Below are positions 16,444 to 23,470 of a DNA stretch of 64,000 nt, piece after piece. Every line of letters begins with the position of its first letter. Within the stretch, counting starts at the first letter, position 1. Made by a program: the position numbers and the translations under genes. This stretch comes from a virus: positions 48,422-112,421 of the IMG/VR virus record IMGVR_UViG_3300046542_000271. The stretch is one strand, 5' to 3'. The notes beneath the pieces are model-generated. The model was not told the origin of the DNA and did no database searches. It was given only the letters and a program-made list of their open reading frames with translations.

Positions 16444-16799
16444 AGATTATAATCTCCGGCGGGCGTGATTACACGGACCGTGATTTCATCTACATGGTAC
16501 TCGATCACGTTCATCGTGAACGGGTGATCACCCTCTTGATTGAAGGGGGTGCTAGGGGCGTGGATCGGATTGGGCGTGAGTGGGCCATTGACCGTGGTGT
16601 GCCTTATCACACAGAGCCTGCCGATTGGGACACGTACCCTAAATCCGCTGGACCTATTCGCAACAGAGTCATGTTGGCGATTGAAGGTGTGGATGGCGTA
16701 GTTGCCTTCCCAGGCGGTAAAGGAACGACCGATATGGTCAAAGCGACTCGGCGGGTGAAGATACCTGTTTACCTACCGAGTTTTGATTTCAAGATATAA
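16440..16799 (+). CDS. SLOG-fold (YspA/DUF2493-like) nucleotide-binding protein
   Basis: This 119-residue protein carries the full set of YspA-type SLOG signatures: an N-terminal KIIISGGRDYTD, then EGGARGVDRIGREWA, then ADWDTYPKSAGPIRN, and a late VVAFPGGKGTTDMV. SLOG domains are Rossmann-like folds that bind nucleotides or nucleotide-derived ligands; some family members act as sensors in conflict systems or as nucleotide-processing enzymes. The GTG start overlaps the previous stop (GTGA). The whole length is one domain, with no effector fused to it. The ligand is not known. As a free-standing phage protein it could bind or hydrolyse a host signal nucleotide, which is inference. Confidence 0.8.
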   Translation: MKIIISGGRDYTDRDFIYMVLDHVHRERVITLLIEGGARGVDRIGREWAIDRGVPYHTEPADWDTYPKSAGPIRNRVMLAIEGVDGVVAFPGGKGTTDMVKATRRVKIPVYLPSFDFKI

Positions 16800-16812
16800 A
16801 GGGGAATGCCCA

Positions 16813-17172
16813 ATGCAATATGCACAACACTTCATTGACTCCAGCGCTGGAGTGGGTGAGGTCGATTACGCCCGTGGCGAGGTTGACCATCTGGACGAGT
16901 TGCTCGACCTGGAGTTCGTCAAGCAATACGGCAACATCTTGATGGTCCGCTTCCATCCGACTGACCGGACGAAAGCCAACCTGGTGTCCTTCAAGGATCA
17001 GCGGCCAACCATCCTGGCTGTACTCTCTGGGAACATCCAACCCACTGCCAACATCCCGGAATTCATTCCATCCCCAGTGGTGGACGTGACTCCCTTCGTG
17101 GTGCCTGAGAACTGGGGTCCTCCTCCTTCTCTTGATGACCTGTTTGCATCGGGTCTCGTAACAAAAGGCTAA
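16813..17172 (+). CDS. Unknown accessory protein
   Basis: This 119-residue protein is acidic and soluble with no recognised domain. The ATG at 16813 has AAAGGGGA about 9 nt upstream and lies 13 nt after the SLOG stop. The C-terminal third is rich in proline. It is followed by a 45-nt gap. Confidence 0.6.
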   Translation: MQYAQHFIDSSAGVGEVDYARGEVDHLDELLDLEFVKQYGNILMVRFHPTDRTKANLVSFKDQRPTILAVLSGNIQPTANIPEFIPSPVVDVTPFVVPENWGPPPSLDDLFASGLVTKG

Positions 17173-17217
17173 CCTGCGGTATCTGAACTCAACTAATAAG
17201 AATTCGAGGGTTCGATC

Positions 17218-17679
17218 ATGTCTGCACAGACAAGCAATGACTTCAAAGCGTTCGAGGAGTTTTACAAAGCTAACCGGGATCACATCGACTTCAAAGAGAA
17301 GGGGTTGTGGGATCGGTTGCTGGAAGCTGATACACCTCAAGGATTTGAGTTCAAGATTACCGAAGGGGACAACTGTATCCATCTGTGCGTCAAGCATGGG
17401 TACGGCATCAACATGTACGTCAACAGCACCGCGATTGATCCGACTATGAATTACCTGATCTTTCGCGGTCAAGACGCTGTGGATAAGCTCGAGCAGATGT
17501 TGGACGATGGCACCATGGCCAAGACCCAGGCTCGCTTACCGATCTGCGTCAATGCATTACTAGGCGTTGTGGACGATGGCGTGCTCGCCGAGTTGTACAT
17601 GTCCATGACAGAGAAGTGTGACAAGGTCACTGGGATTTATGCGACAGCCTGGAATGGGTTGATCACAATCGAATACTGA
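17218..17679 (+). CDS. Unknown protein, paralogue of next gene
   Basis: This 153-residue soluble protein resembles the following gene at its N-terminus: FKAFEEFYKANRDHIDF here against FENFVGFYHENRDRFEL there, each followed by a K-W-D segment. The later parts are also similar in length and strand pattern. The ribosome site before ATG 17218 is GAGGG. Function unknown; the pair probably arose by tandem duplication. Confidence 0.65.
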   Translation: MSAQTSNDFKAFEEFYKANRDHIDFKEKGLWDRLLEADTPQGFEFKITEGDNCIHLCVKHGYGINMYVNSTAIDPTMNYLIFRGQDAVDKLEQMLDDGTMAKTQARLPICVNALLGVVDDGVLAELYMSMTEKCDKVTGIYATAWNGLITIEY

Positions 17680-17691
17680 AGGGGAAGCTTT

Positions 17692-18162
17692 ATGGAATCT
17701 GTAACAACACTGGCGTTCGAAAACTTCGTCGGTTTCTATCACGAAAACCGCGACCGCTTCGAGTTGTCTAGCCGTAAGAAGTGGGATGAGGTGACAGCCT
17801 CTTTGACCGTGCCGAATAACTTCTACTGGGCGTCTGAACGTAAAGATGGCTACGATGCCATGATCATCGGCTGGTCCACCCGCGGTGGCCGTTATCAGTA
17901 CGAGTTCCCGTTGTACGAAATCCACTACCATAAGTGGACCGGTAAGGCCGCATTAGGTCACATGGCTGACCTGGGCGATAAGCTCGAAGAGTTGAACCCA
18001 ACCCTGGGCGATGCGATGGCTTTGTTGATTGAATTCAATGACGACGTCGAAGACCTGGCCGTGTGGTACAACGTGGATATCAACACAGGTAAGTTGTTGT
18101 TGTTCAAAGCCATCCGCGCTAAAGGCCTTCTCCAAGTCAAGGCTGAAATCGAAGAGGAATAA
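17692..18162 (+). CDS. Unknown protein, paralogue of previous gene
   Basis: This 156-residue protein shares the F..F..FY..NRD start and a following WD pair with the gene before it. The ATG at 17692 has AAGGGGAAG upstream, and 12 nt separate it from the previous stop. The C-terminus is helical with alternating Lys and Glu. Function unknown. Confidence 0.65.
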   Translation: MESVTTLAFENFVGFYHENRDRFELSSRKKWDEVTASLTVPNNFYWASERKDGYDAMIIGWSTRGGRYQYEFPLYEIHYHKWTGKAALGHMADLGDKLEELNPTLGDAMALLIEFNDDVEDLAVWYNVDINTGKLLLFKAIRAKGLLQVKAEIEEE

Positions 18163-18165
18163 CCC

Positions 18166-18516
18166 ATGTATTGCGGCTTCGATACACAAGCCGCTTTCAT
18201 AGGGCACTGTCCTAGACTCATCGCTGAGTTAGATCGCATCACTGAGCTGGAGTATCCGAGCGGTACTAGTGATCTCTGGCTGGGTGACCTTGCGCTAGAT
18301 CCACCTGCCGCATTGGCGTATATGTTCAAGCGCCGGATGTTAGACGCGCTGATCGGCAAGATGGACGTACGTGGACGGAATGTCCGATACCTTGAACTGG
18401 TCTACGAAGCTGTAGACGATGAGGTACTCAAGTACGCAATCGCCTCTGGACATGTCAAACAACTGAAAATCAACAGCCGTGGTTATTACCTGGCTAACGG
18501 GGGAGTAGATAGATGA
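18166..18516 (+). CDS. Unknown accessory protein
   Basis: This 116-residue soluble protein is not recognised. It starts 3 nt after the previous stop, with GAGGAA as the ribosome site, and ends in an ATGA overlap with the next gene. Several Leu- and Arg-rich helices are visible. Confidence 0.6.
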   Translation: MYCGFDTQAAFIGHCPRLIAELDRITELEYPSGTSDLWLGDLALDPPAALAYMFKRRMLDALIGKMDVRGRNVRYLELVYEAVDDEVLKYAIASGHVKQLKINSRGYYLANGGVDR

Positions 18517-18926
18517 ACAATTATAACGCACGCATCCAAGATCTCATCCTCGAGATCAACGATACGTTGGCGCCTAAGCACTTTGTAGAAGGTCATCCTG
18601 AACCGGCGGTGTTCCAGCATTATCGTCGGGAGATCATCGATTGTCCGAAACGTCCAATGGGCTGCATGCAGTTGGACTTGTCTGTCAAGACGCACATCGG
18701 ACATGACCATCACCGTAGTGACATCATCGTCACGATCGATACCAATGCTCACACGACGTGCGAGCACAACTGGATGAACTTCCACGCTCATCTGGTGAAC
18801 TTCGAAATGAAGAGTCGTGGCAAGGTCTACGCACCTCTCACCTGTCGGATCATGACAGAGGATGGGGAAGATGGACAGCGCATGATCAAGTACTTGGTCG
18901 GCTTGTTGCAGAACCTAAAGGAATAG
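18513..18926 (+). CDS. Unknown protein, last gene of operon
   Basis: This 137-residue protein has a His-rich stretch in the middle (THIGHDHHRSD and later HTTCEHNWMNFHAH) that could bind metal. It overlaps the previous gene by 4 nt (ATGA) and is followed by a strong terminator, which closes the operon that began at 13350. No family is recognised. Confidence 0.6.
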   Translation: MNNYNARIQDLILEINDTLAPKHFVEGHPEPAVFQHYRREIIDCPKRPMGCMQLDLSVKTHIGHDHHRSDIIVTIDTNAHTTCEHNWMNFHAHLVNFEMKSRGKVYAPLTCRIMTEDGEDGQRMIKYLVGLLQNLKE

Positions 18927-18932
18927 CGGTAG

Positions 18933-18977
18933 GATACCAGCAGGCACTACGCCTGCTGGTATCTGTTCTTTTTTTTT
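18933..18977 (+). terminator. Strong intrinsic terminator
   Basis: A 13-bp stem (GATACCAGCAGGC with GCCTGCTGGTATC) and 5-nt loop is followed by a run of about ten T residues at 18968-18977. Confidence 0.9.
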
Positions 18978-19011
18978 GCAGTTAACTTTATTTCAGTCAT
19001 ACATAGTAGTC

Positions 19012-19033
19012 ATGAATCAACCATCTGATTCAT
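19012..19033. promoter_or_regulatory. Perfect 8-bp inverted repeat, possible operator
   Basis: ATGAATCA and TGATTCAT are separated by 6 nt, 36 nt before the start of the 19069 gene and after the terminator of the previous operon. The position between terminator and first gene fits an operator or a leader hairpin. Confidence 0.45.
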
Positions 19034-19068
19034 CAATCGCAATTACTTAGTCCGTGGAGGACATTAAC

Positions 19069-19461
19069 ATGACTACTCAAATCGCTATCGCTGCAATCGA
19101 AGCTTCCCTGCGCAACAAGATCGTTAACGATGGCACAGTGATGGTCCGCCTGTCGGAAGAATGCCTGGCTCAGATGAACTTCATCGTTGACCGCATCCGG
19201 GTCATGGCCAAGTACGACGAATCCAAACTGGACGCTGAACAAATGGAGTTCGCCGTCATGACTGCCGAGCGTTTCCATAACTCGTCCATCGGCACCAAGA
19301 TCACCGACGGCTACCTCGACCTGGAAGAAGAAACTCACGTCGAGCGTATCATGGCTGAGTTGGAAGAGCGGTTTGCCGAAGAGGACATGCCAATCGGCTT
19401 CATGGTTCCAGTGTTCCTGGTGAACAAGATCCTGAACGAAACCAAATCGTTCGCTCTGTAA
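19069..19461 (+). CDS. Unknown accessory protein, first of second operon
   Basis: This 130-residue acidic helical protein is not recognised. ATG 19069 follows GTGGAGGAC at 6-8 nt. The same leader words (TCCGTGGAGGAC) precede the next gene, so the two may share expression level. No membrane or enzyme motif. Confidence 0.6.
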   Translation: MTTQIAIAAIEASLRNKIVNDGTVMVRLSEECLAQMNFIVDRIRVMAKYDESKLDAEQMEFAVMTAERFHNSSIGTKITDGYLDLEEETHVERIMAELEERFAEEDMPIGFMVPVFLVNKILNETKSFAL

Positions 19462-19474
19462 TACAAACCAATCC

Positions 19475-19494
19475 GGGGAGGCATGAGTCTCCCC
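19475..19494 (+). promoter_or_regulatory. Short GC hairpin between two genes
   Basis: GGGGAG and CTCCCC flank an 8-nt loop. There is no T-run, so it may process or stabilise the message between the 19069 and 19522 genes. Confidence 0.4.
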
Positions 19495-19521
19495 AACCTA
19501 AAGTCCGTGGAGGACAAGCTT

Positions 19522-19893
19522 ATGTCGCGCAATGAATCCGCTGTAGCTGTAATCGCCGCCCTGCAAGCCAATGGTGGCATGTTCATCGACGATCACCGCA
19601 AGGGTCGTGATGGCGAATCGAAAGCCCAGATGTTCGGCATCTACAAAGAACAGGGTAAGGAACATGCCTTCATCGGCTACACCAACAGCCTGTTCTGCAT
19701 CAACAAATGCTACATCGACGAAGCGGGCAAAGTGCATCTGTCCGAGTGGTCCGTCGGCGGTAACGTTCGCATCGATCGTTTCAAGGGTGACGTCGAAGGC
19801 GCCATCTTGCAGTTCAACGAAGACTGCGCCAAGTACAACAGCTTCGACAAGGAAGCTCGCATCAGCGAGTGGCACCTGAACAAAGCTGCGTAA
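19522..19893 (+). CDS. Unknown accessory protein
   Basis: This 123-residue soluble protein is not recognised. I chose ATG 19522 because the GTGGAGGAC leader lies just upstream, as it does for the 19069 gene; an ATG at 19483 lies inside the hairpin. The sequence alternates strand and turn, with a possible small beta domain in the middle (FIGYTNSLFCINKCYIDEAG). Confidence 0.55.
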   Translation: MSRNESAVAVIAALQANGGMFIDDHRKGRDGESKAQMFGIYKEQGKEHAFIGYTNSLFCINKCYIDEAGKVHLSEWSVGGNVRIDRFKGDVEGAILQFNEDCAKYNSFDKEARISEWHLNKAA

Positions 19894-19902
19894 GTACTAG
19901 AG

Positions 19903-19940
19903 GGCGGGGAGCAATCCCCGCCACTCACTCTTTTCTTTTA
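19903..19940 (+). terminator. Terminator within second accessory operon
   Basis: An 8-bp stem (GGCGGGGA with TCCCCGCC) and 4-nt loop at 19903-19922 is followed by a T-rich tract. It lies right before the next gene's ribosome site. Confidence 0.7.
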
Positions 19941-19954
19941 TCTGGAGAATCGTC

Positions 19955-20470
19955 ATGTGGCATCAGCATAAAGAAGCACTCGCAATGTTCAATATCTGCA
20001 CCCTGGTGCGCGATCAGTTGAATAAAGAACAAGTCGCTGGCGAGCCTATCGAGGATATCCTCAAGCGCCTCATCGGGTTCTACCAGGTCACCACCCAGAA
20101 GTTGGCCATGCTCGTTATGCAGGCGGATCGAGAGACCCAGACCAAGCATTTGTCCCACGTACTACAAACCAGCATCCAGGCCTATGTGGCGCATGACGAG
20201 TACATCGACTTCCCCACACTGCGCGAATACCTCACAGCCACCTGGCCTGACATGGACGTTGAAGGGGCGATCAATCCAAACACGGTAACTTACCGAGACA
20301 AAGACGGTAATGTCCACGAACCGAAGGTGTTTGATCTCACACCCGACATGAAGATCATGTTGGAGAACGATGGGTTTACTGGCCGCGCTAACCAACCTCT
20401 CGACATCGACGCGAGTAAGCCCGTTCAATACAGTTACGTCGACCAACTCAATAAGGAAAGTGACAAATGA
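19955..20470 (+). CDS. Unknown accessory protein
   Basis: This 171-residue protein is helical in its first 110 residues, then contains a strand-rich segment (NPNTVTYRDKDGNVHEPKVFD). The ribosome site TCTGGAGAATC is about 8 nt upstream. Its stop overlaps the start of the next gene as ATGA. Not recognised. Confidence 0.6.
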   Translation: MWHQHKEALAMFNICTLVRDQLNKEQVAGEPIEDILKRLIGFYQVTTQKLAMLVMQADRETQTKHLSHVLQTSIQAYVAHDEYIDFPTLREYLTATWPDMDVEGAINPNTVTYRDKDGNVHEPKVFDLTPDMKIMLENDGFTGRANQPLDIDASKPVQYSYVDQLNKESDK

Positions 20471-20661
20471 GCCGCACATTCAACGCAGACTTCTGTGGTG
20501 ATACCTTCAACTACGCCATCACGCCAAGTCGCGTGAAATCCTCACACATGAAGAAGAGTATGCATAAGCTGGCGCAGCAGATCTTCAACAACAAGTCTCT
20601 GCGTGCGAAGAACCGCATCCGTAAAGTTGCTCGGCAGTTCGCGGTAGTGACACTACGTTAA
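20467..20661 (+). CDS. Small basic protein
   Basis: This 64-residue product is strongly basic in its second half (KKSMHKLAQQIF, LRAKNRIRKVARQF), so nucleic-acid binding is possible. It overlaps the preceding gene by 4 nt and ends before a strong bidirectional terminator. Not recognised. Confidence 0.55.
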   Translation: MSRTFNADFCGDTFNYAITPSRVKSSHMKKSMHKLAQQIFNNKSLRAKNRIRKVARQFAVVTLR

Positions 20662-20667
20662 CAGCAT

Positions 20668-20711
20668 AGAGACAGGAGCTTACGCTCCTGTCTCTAGCTT
20701 TCTTTTTTTTG
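20668..20711. terminator. Bidirectional terminator before endolysin
   Basis: A 12-bp stem (AGAGACAGGAGC with GCTCCTGTCTCT) and 4-nt loop, with GCAT just upstream and a T-run at 20699-20711, lies between converging genes. Confidence 0.9.
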
Positions 20712-20712
20712 T

Positions 20713-21387
20713 TTACGCAGCCTTGCGAACGTTGCCAGGCAGGAAACCTTTCACCAACTTGTTGCGCACTTTCTGGATGCACTCCAAGCGGGTGATCTTG
20801 CCATCAGCGTTGAAGTCGATGCCTTTGTTCGGAAGGAACTGACTGTCGCCTTCTTGCCACAGCACGGTGTCGTCTGACTTGCCGATACCGGCTGGCCATA
20901 GGATGGCCAAATAGATGTCGCCCAGGTTCTGGATCTTCTTGCGGTAAGGCAGGAAGTGTTTCTCCACGTAGCCCAGTTGCTCGACCACAGACATCTTGGC
21001 CAGAGCTTCGACGGTCGTACCCAGGCCGATAGCCGTGTTCTTCATGAACTGGATCAAGCCGGTTGCAGTGGATACAGGAGACTTGATCGATGGACTGAAA
21101 GTCTCACCAGTCTCCCACGCCATGCAGCCCATGAAGTCCTGGACGTTATGCGGTGGTAAACCGAGGTTACGAACCACCTGACGCAGCTTGGTGATCTCCT
21201 GCTCGGTGAATTTCTTACCCCAAGGGATATCGACAGCGTCATTGCTAACGATGTTACTCGCCAGCAGGGCCTGATACGCCTTCTCGGAGTTGTTACCCCA
21301 GATGCCATCCGGAGTCCCAGGATTGAAGCCCAATTGCTTGAGCCAGGTCTGGGTTTCGAGGATGGTCTTGTTTGGCGTGGTAGCCAT
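20713..21387 (-). CDS. Endolysin: PG-binding domain plus lysozyme-like domain
   Basis: This 224-residue endolysin would cut peptidoglycan at the end of infection. Residues 7-45 form a peptidoglycan-binding repeat (TQTWLKQLGFNPGTPDGIWG). Residues about 80-170 match a transglycosylase/lysozyme-like catalytic domain: CMAWETGETFSPSIK, then TGLIQFMKNTAIGLGTT, then a DIYLAILWPAGIGK motif. The likely catalytic Glu is in WETGE. Near the C-terminus DFNADGKITRLE resembles an EF-hand loop. phiKZ-type phages carry modular endolysins of this order (N-terminal binding domain, C-terminal catalytic domain). No signal peptide is visible, so a holin or other route is needed. It is the last gene of the minus-strand fibre operon. 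Confidence 0.85.
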   Translation of the reverse strand: MATTPNKTILETQTWLKQLGFNPGTPDGIWGNNSEKAYQALLASNIVSNDAVDIPWGKKFTEQEITKLRQVVRNLGLPPHNVQDFMGCMAWETGETFSPSIKSPVSTATGLIQFMKNTAIGLGTTVEALAKMSVVEQLGYVEKHFLPYRKKIQNLGDIYLAILWPAGIGKSDDTVLWQEGDSQFLPNKGIDFNADGKITRLECIQKVRNKLVKGFLPGNVRKAA

Positions 21388-21397
21388 GGAACTCTCC

Positions 21398-22021
21398 TTA
21401 CTGAGGCTGGGACTTGATGTAGCGAATGACTTCCCGTACTGGGTCGTCTTCTACCAGCGTGGTGAGGACAACGTCCTTTGGAGCAGTGTCTGGACCGTAG
21501 GAGAACTCCAGGGTCCGAGACGTGAGCGTGAGCGGAGTAGTGCTGCTGGCATTGAATGCTGCCACCAACTCCATGTCACGGATGTTGTACTTGCGACCAA
21601 TGGTCTTGGTGAACTCCAACGCCTGCAACGCGATCGACGTCTTCTGCTCATCACTGAGCATCTCGATGTCGTCTTCCAGCATGTAGTACGTCTGGAAGGT
21701 GTTCTTGGCGTAATACTCGACCATGATCGGCTTGGTGCAATCCCCTTTGGAGATGCAGTCAAACCAATCGCTATTGTCAGGTGCCTTCAGGATCGTCCCT
21801 GCGGCGTACTGAGCTGGAGTGGTCGGCATGGTAGCGTAGCGCATCACCTGGAACTCAAGACGGCTGACACCGCCTGGTGGACCACTACAGATCCATCGAG
21901 CGGCATGAATGCGAGCGAAGCCAGTGTAACGACCTCGCAACATCATCAAACCACGGTCCACCCCGACGTAGGGGTTGGTGTGCTGCACGTTGGTGGGGCT
22001 TTCCGGGATTGGGTGCGGCAT
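21398..22021 (-). CDS. Unknown protein between fibres and endolysin
   Basis: This 207-residue protein starts 9 nt after the last small fibre gene. It has a proline- and glycine-rich N-terminus (TNPYVGVDRG), then mixed alpha/beta sequence, and lacks the C-terminal fibre domain of its neighbours. It could be a fibre accessory or virion protein. Not recognised. Confidence 0.55.
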   Translation of the reverse strand: MPHPIPESPTNVQHTNPYVGVDRGLMMLRGRYTGFARIHAARWICSGPPGGVSRLEFQVMRYATMPTTPAQYAAGTILKAPDNSDWFDCISKGDCTKPIMVEYYAKNTFQTYYMLEDDIEMLSDEQKTSIALQALEFTKTIGRKYNIRDMELVAAFNASSTTPLTLTSRTLEFSYGPDTAPKDVVLTTLVEDDPVREVIRYIKSQPQ

Positions 22022-22030
22022 TGTTCTTCC

Positions 22031-22771
22031 TTACAGAGGATTCCAGGTAGCTGGGAGTTTGGTCGGTGCATCGATAGTACCAGCCGATACAGGGATGACC
22101 GAACCACGCGGGATGAGGCTTGGACGGAAGGTGCTGATCCGGACAACAGGAGCCACCGTGATCGACGCAACGCCCGTACCGTTAGTGACCACGGTGCCGA
22201 TGTACATGATCGTGGCGGACTCAGGAGGAGAATCCGTACGCACCTGGTACAGTACCTGACCAAACCGCAGCTTCACGAACAGGTAGAACGTCTTGTTGGC
22301 TGGCGATGGATCTGCCGAAGCCAAGTCGAGCGTAGCAATCGGAACGTTGTACGGAACGCCAGACATCACGATCGGTACGACCTTGTTACAGGTAATACGA
22401 AACGCACTGCTTGTCCAGATAGTCGCGACGTTAACAGCCCGACTATCAAGCCATCCGTAGTGAGACAGCGGTACGATGGATCGTGGGATCTTCGTGGTGA
22501 GTAGCCCATCCACCATAGGGGCGGAGTACGAACCGATACTGACCATGGACTCCCCGTGTGGGTTGTCCTTCCTGGCAGCGTGAGTCGCGAGTGCGTCCCG
22601 CGCTGCTTGTAGGAGTTTGGCGACAGTCCAGTCGACCTTGAGGATACCGGCATCGCCAGAGCGAACAGCCAGGGGACGAATCCGCACTTTAAGGATGCGG
22701 ATCATCTCGTTACGGTATTTCAAGAACGACTTGGTCCGGAAGAGCTTGAGAGCTGAAATAGGACCAGCCAT
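22031..22771 (-). CDS. Short tail-fibre-like protein (cassette B, second)
   Basis: This 246-residue protein has the layout common to the short fibres here: a basic helical N-terminus, an HAARKDNPHGE motif at about 64-74, then a beta-rich half ending in a domain shared by six proteins (MYIGTVVTNGT, RISTFRP, RGSVIPVSAG, final LPATWNPL). The H...NPHG motif is common in phage tail fibres. The gene is separated from its neighbours by about 10 nt. It corresponds by position to the 27064 gene in cassette A. Receptor binding is the likely role. Confidence 0.7.
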   Translation of the reverse strand: MAGPISALKLFRTKSFLKYRNEMIRILKVRIRPLAVRSGDAGILKVDWTVAKLLQAARDALATHAARKDNPHGESMVSIGSYSAPMVDGLLTTKIPRSIVPLSHYGWLDSRAVNVATIWTSSAFRITCNKVVPIVMSGVPYNVPIATLDLASADPSPANKTFYLFVKLRFGQVLYQVRTDSPPESATIMYIGTVVTNGTGVASITVAPVVRISTFRPSLIPRGSVIPVSAGTIDAPTKLPATWNPL

Positions 22772-22780
22772 GATGCCTCC

Positions 22781-23467
22781 TTATTGGAACCAAGTGGACG
22801 GAAGAGTACCCTGAGCAGCCTGAGTACCAGTCGAGTGCGGGATACCTTGACCACGCGGTGCATCAGTGATCGGGAAGTAGCCAATACGTGCACCCTTCTC
22901 CATCACGACACTCCACGTACTACCTGACTTGGTAGCGACGCCAATCGCGAACTCGTACTGACCTTCGCTAGCATCCGCGTCCAGGGAGAACGTCCCAACA
23001 ACCGCCGGAGGCTCTCCCGTGAACGTGACCTTGACGTAGTACTTAGACCCAGCGCCCAACGCCAATGCCGCTCCAGGTACCACGACAGTACGACCGTTGA
23101 AGATCAGGGTACTGGCAGGTACGTTGAGGTTACTGCCTGCGATGGTTGCAGCGATCAATGGGACCTTGCTGATCGGGAAGGCATCCTTGGGGAAGTACAC
23201 CGCCGACTTCGCGTCGTACGTCGATTTGGCCATGCCACCCAGTTGAGCCAAGGTTTCGCCGTGAGAGCTAGGCTTGGCGGTCTCGTGGGTGGTAACCTCG
23301 CCCTTGATGATGGCGATGATATCTGCCAGCGAGAGTCCGGTGAGTTTGTCTGTGTCTCCAGACTCTCTGACGCGACCCGCCTTCGACTTGATCAGCCGAA
23401 AGATCTGAGTCTTGTACTTGCCGAACTTCAAGCTGAGAGCTGCTAACATCTCTGCGCTTGTGGCCAT
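22781..23467 (-). CDS. Short tail-fibre-like protein (cassette B, first)
   Basis: This 228-residue protein carries a Ser-His-Gly-Glu version of the NPHG motif at about residue 69 and the shared beta-rich C-terminal domain, ending GTLPSTWFQ. Its middle strands are less like the others than those of the other short fibres. The gene lies 3 nt after the long fibre, as in cassette A. It is probably an alternative receptor-binding tip or a co-fibre. Confidence 0.7.
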   Translation of the reverse strand: MATSAEMLAALSLKFGKYKTQIFRLIKSKAGRVRESGDTDKLTGLSLADIIAIIKGEVTTHETAKPSSHGETLAQLGGMAKSTYDAKSAVYFPKDAFPISKVPLIAATIAGSNLNVPASTLIFNGRTVVVPGAALALGAGSKYYVKVTFTGEPPAVVGTFSLDADASEGQYEFAIGVATKSGSTWSVVMEKGARIGYFPITDAPRGQGIPHSTGTQAAQGTLPSTWFQ

Positions 23468-23470
23468 GAG

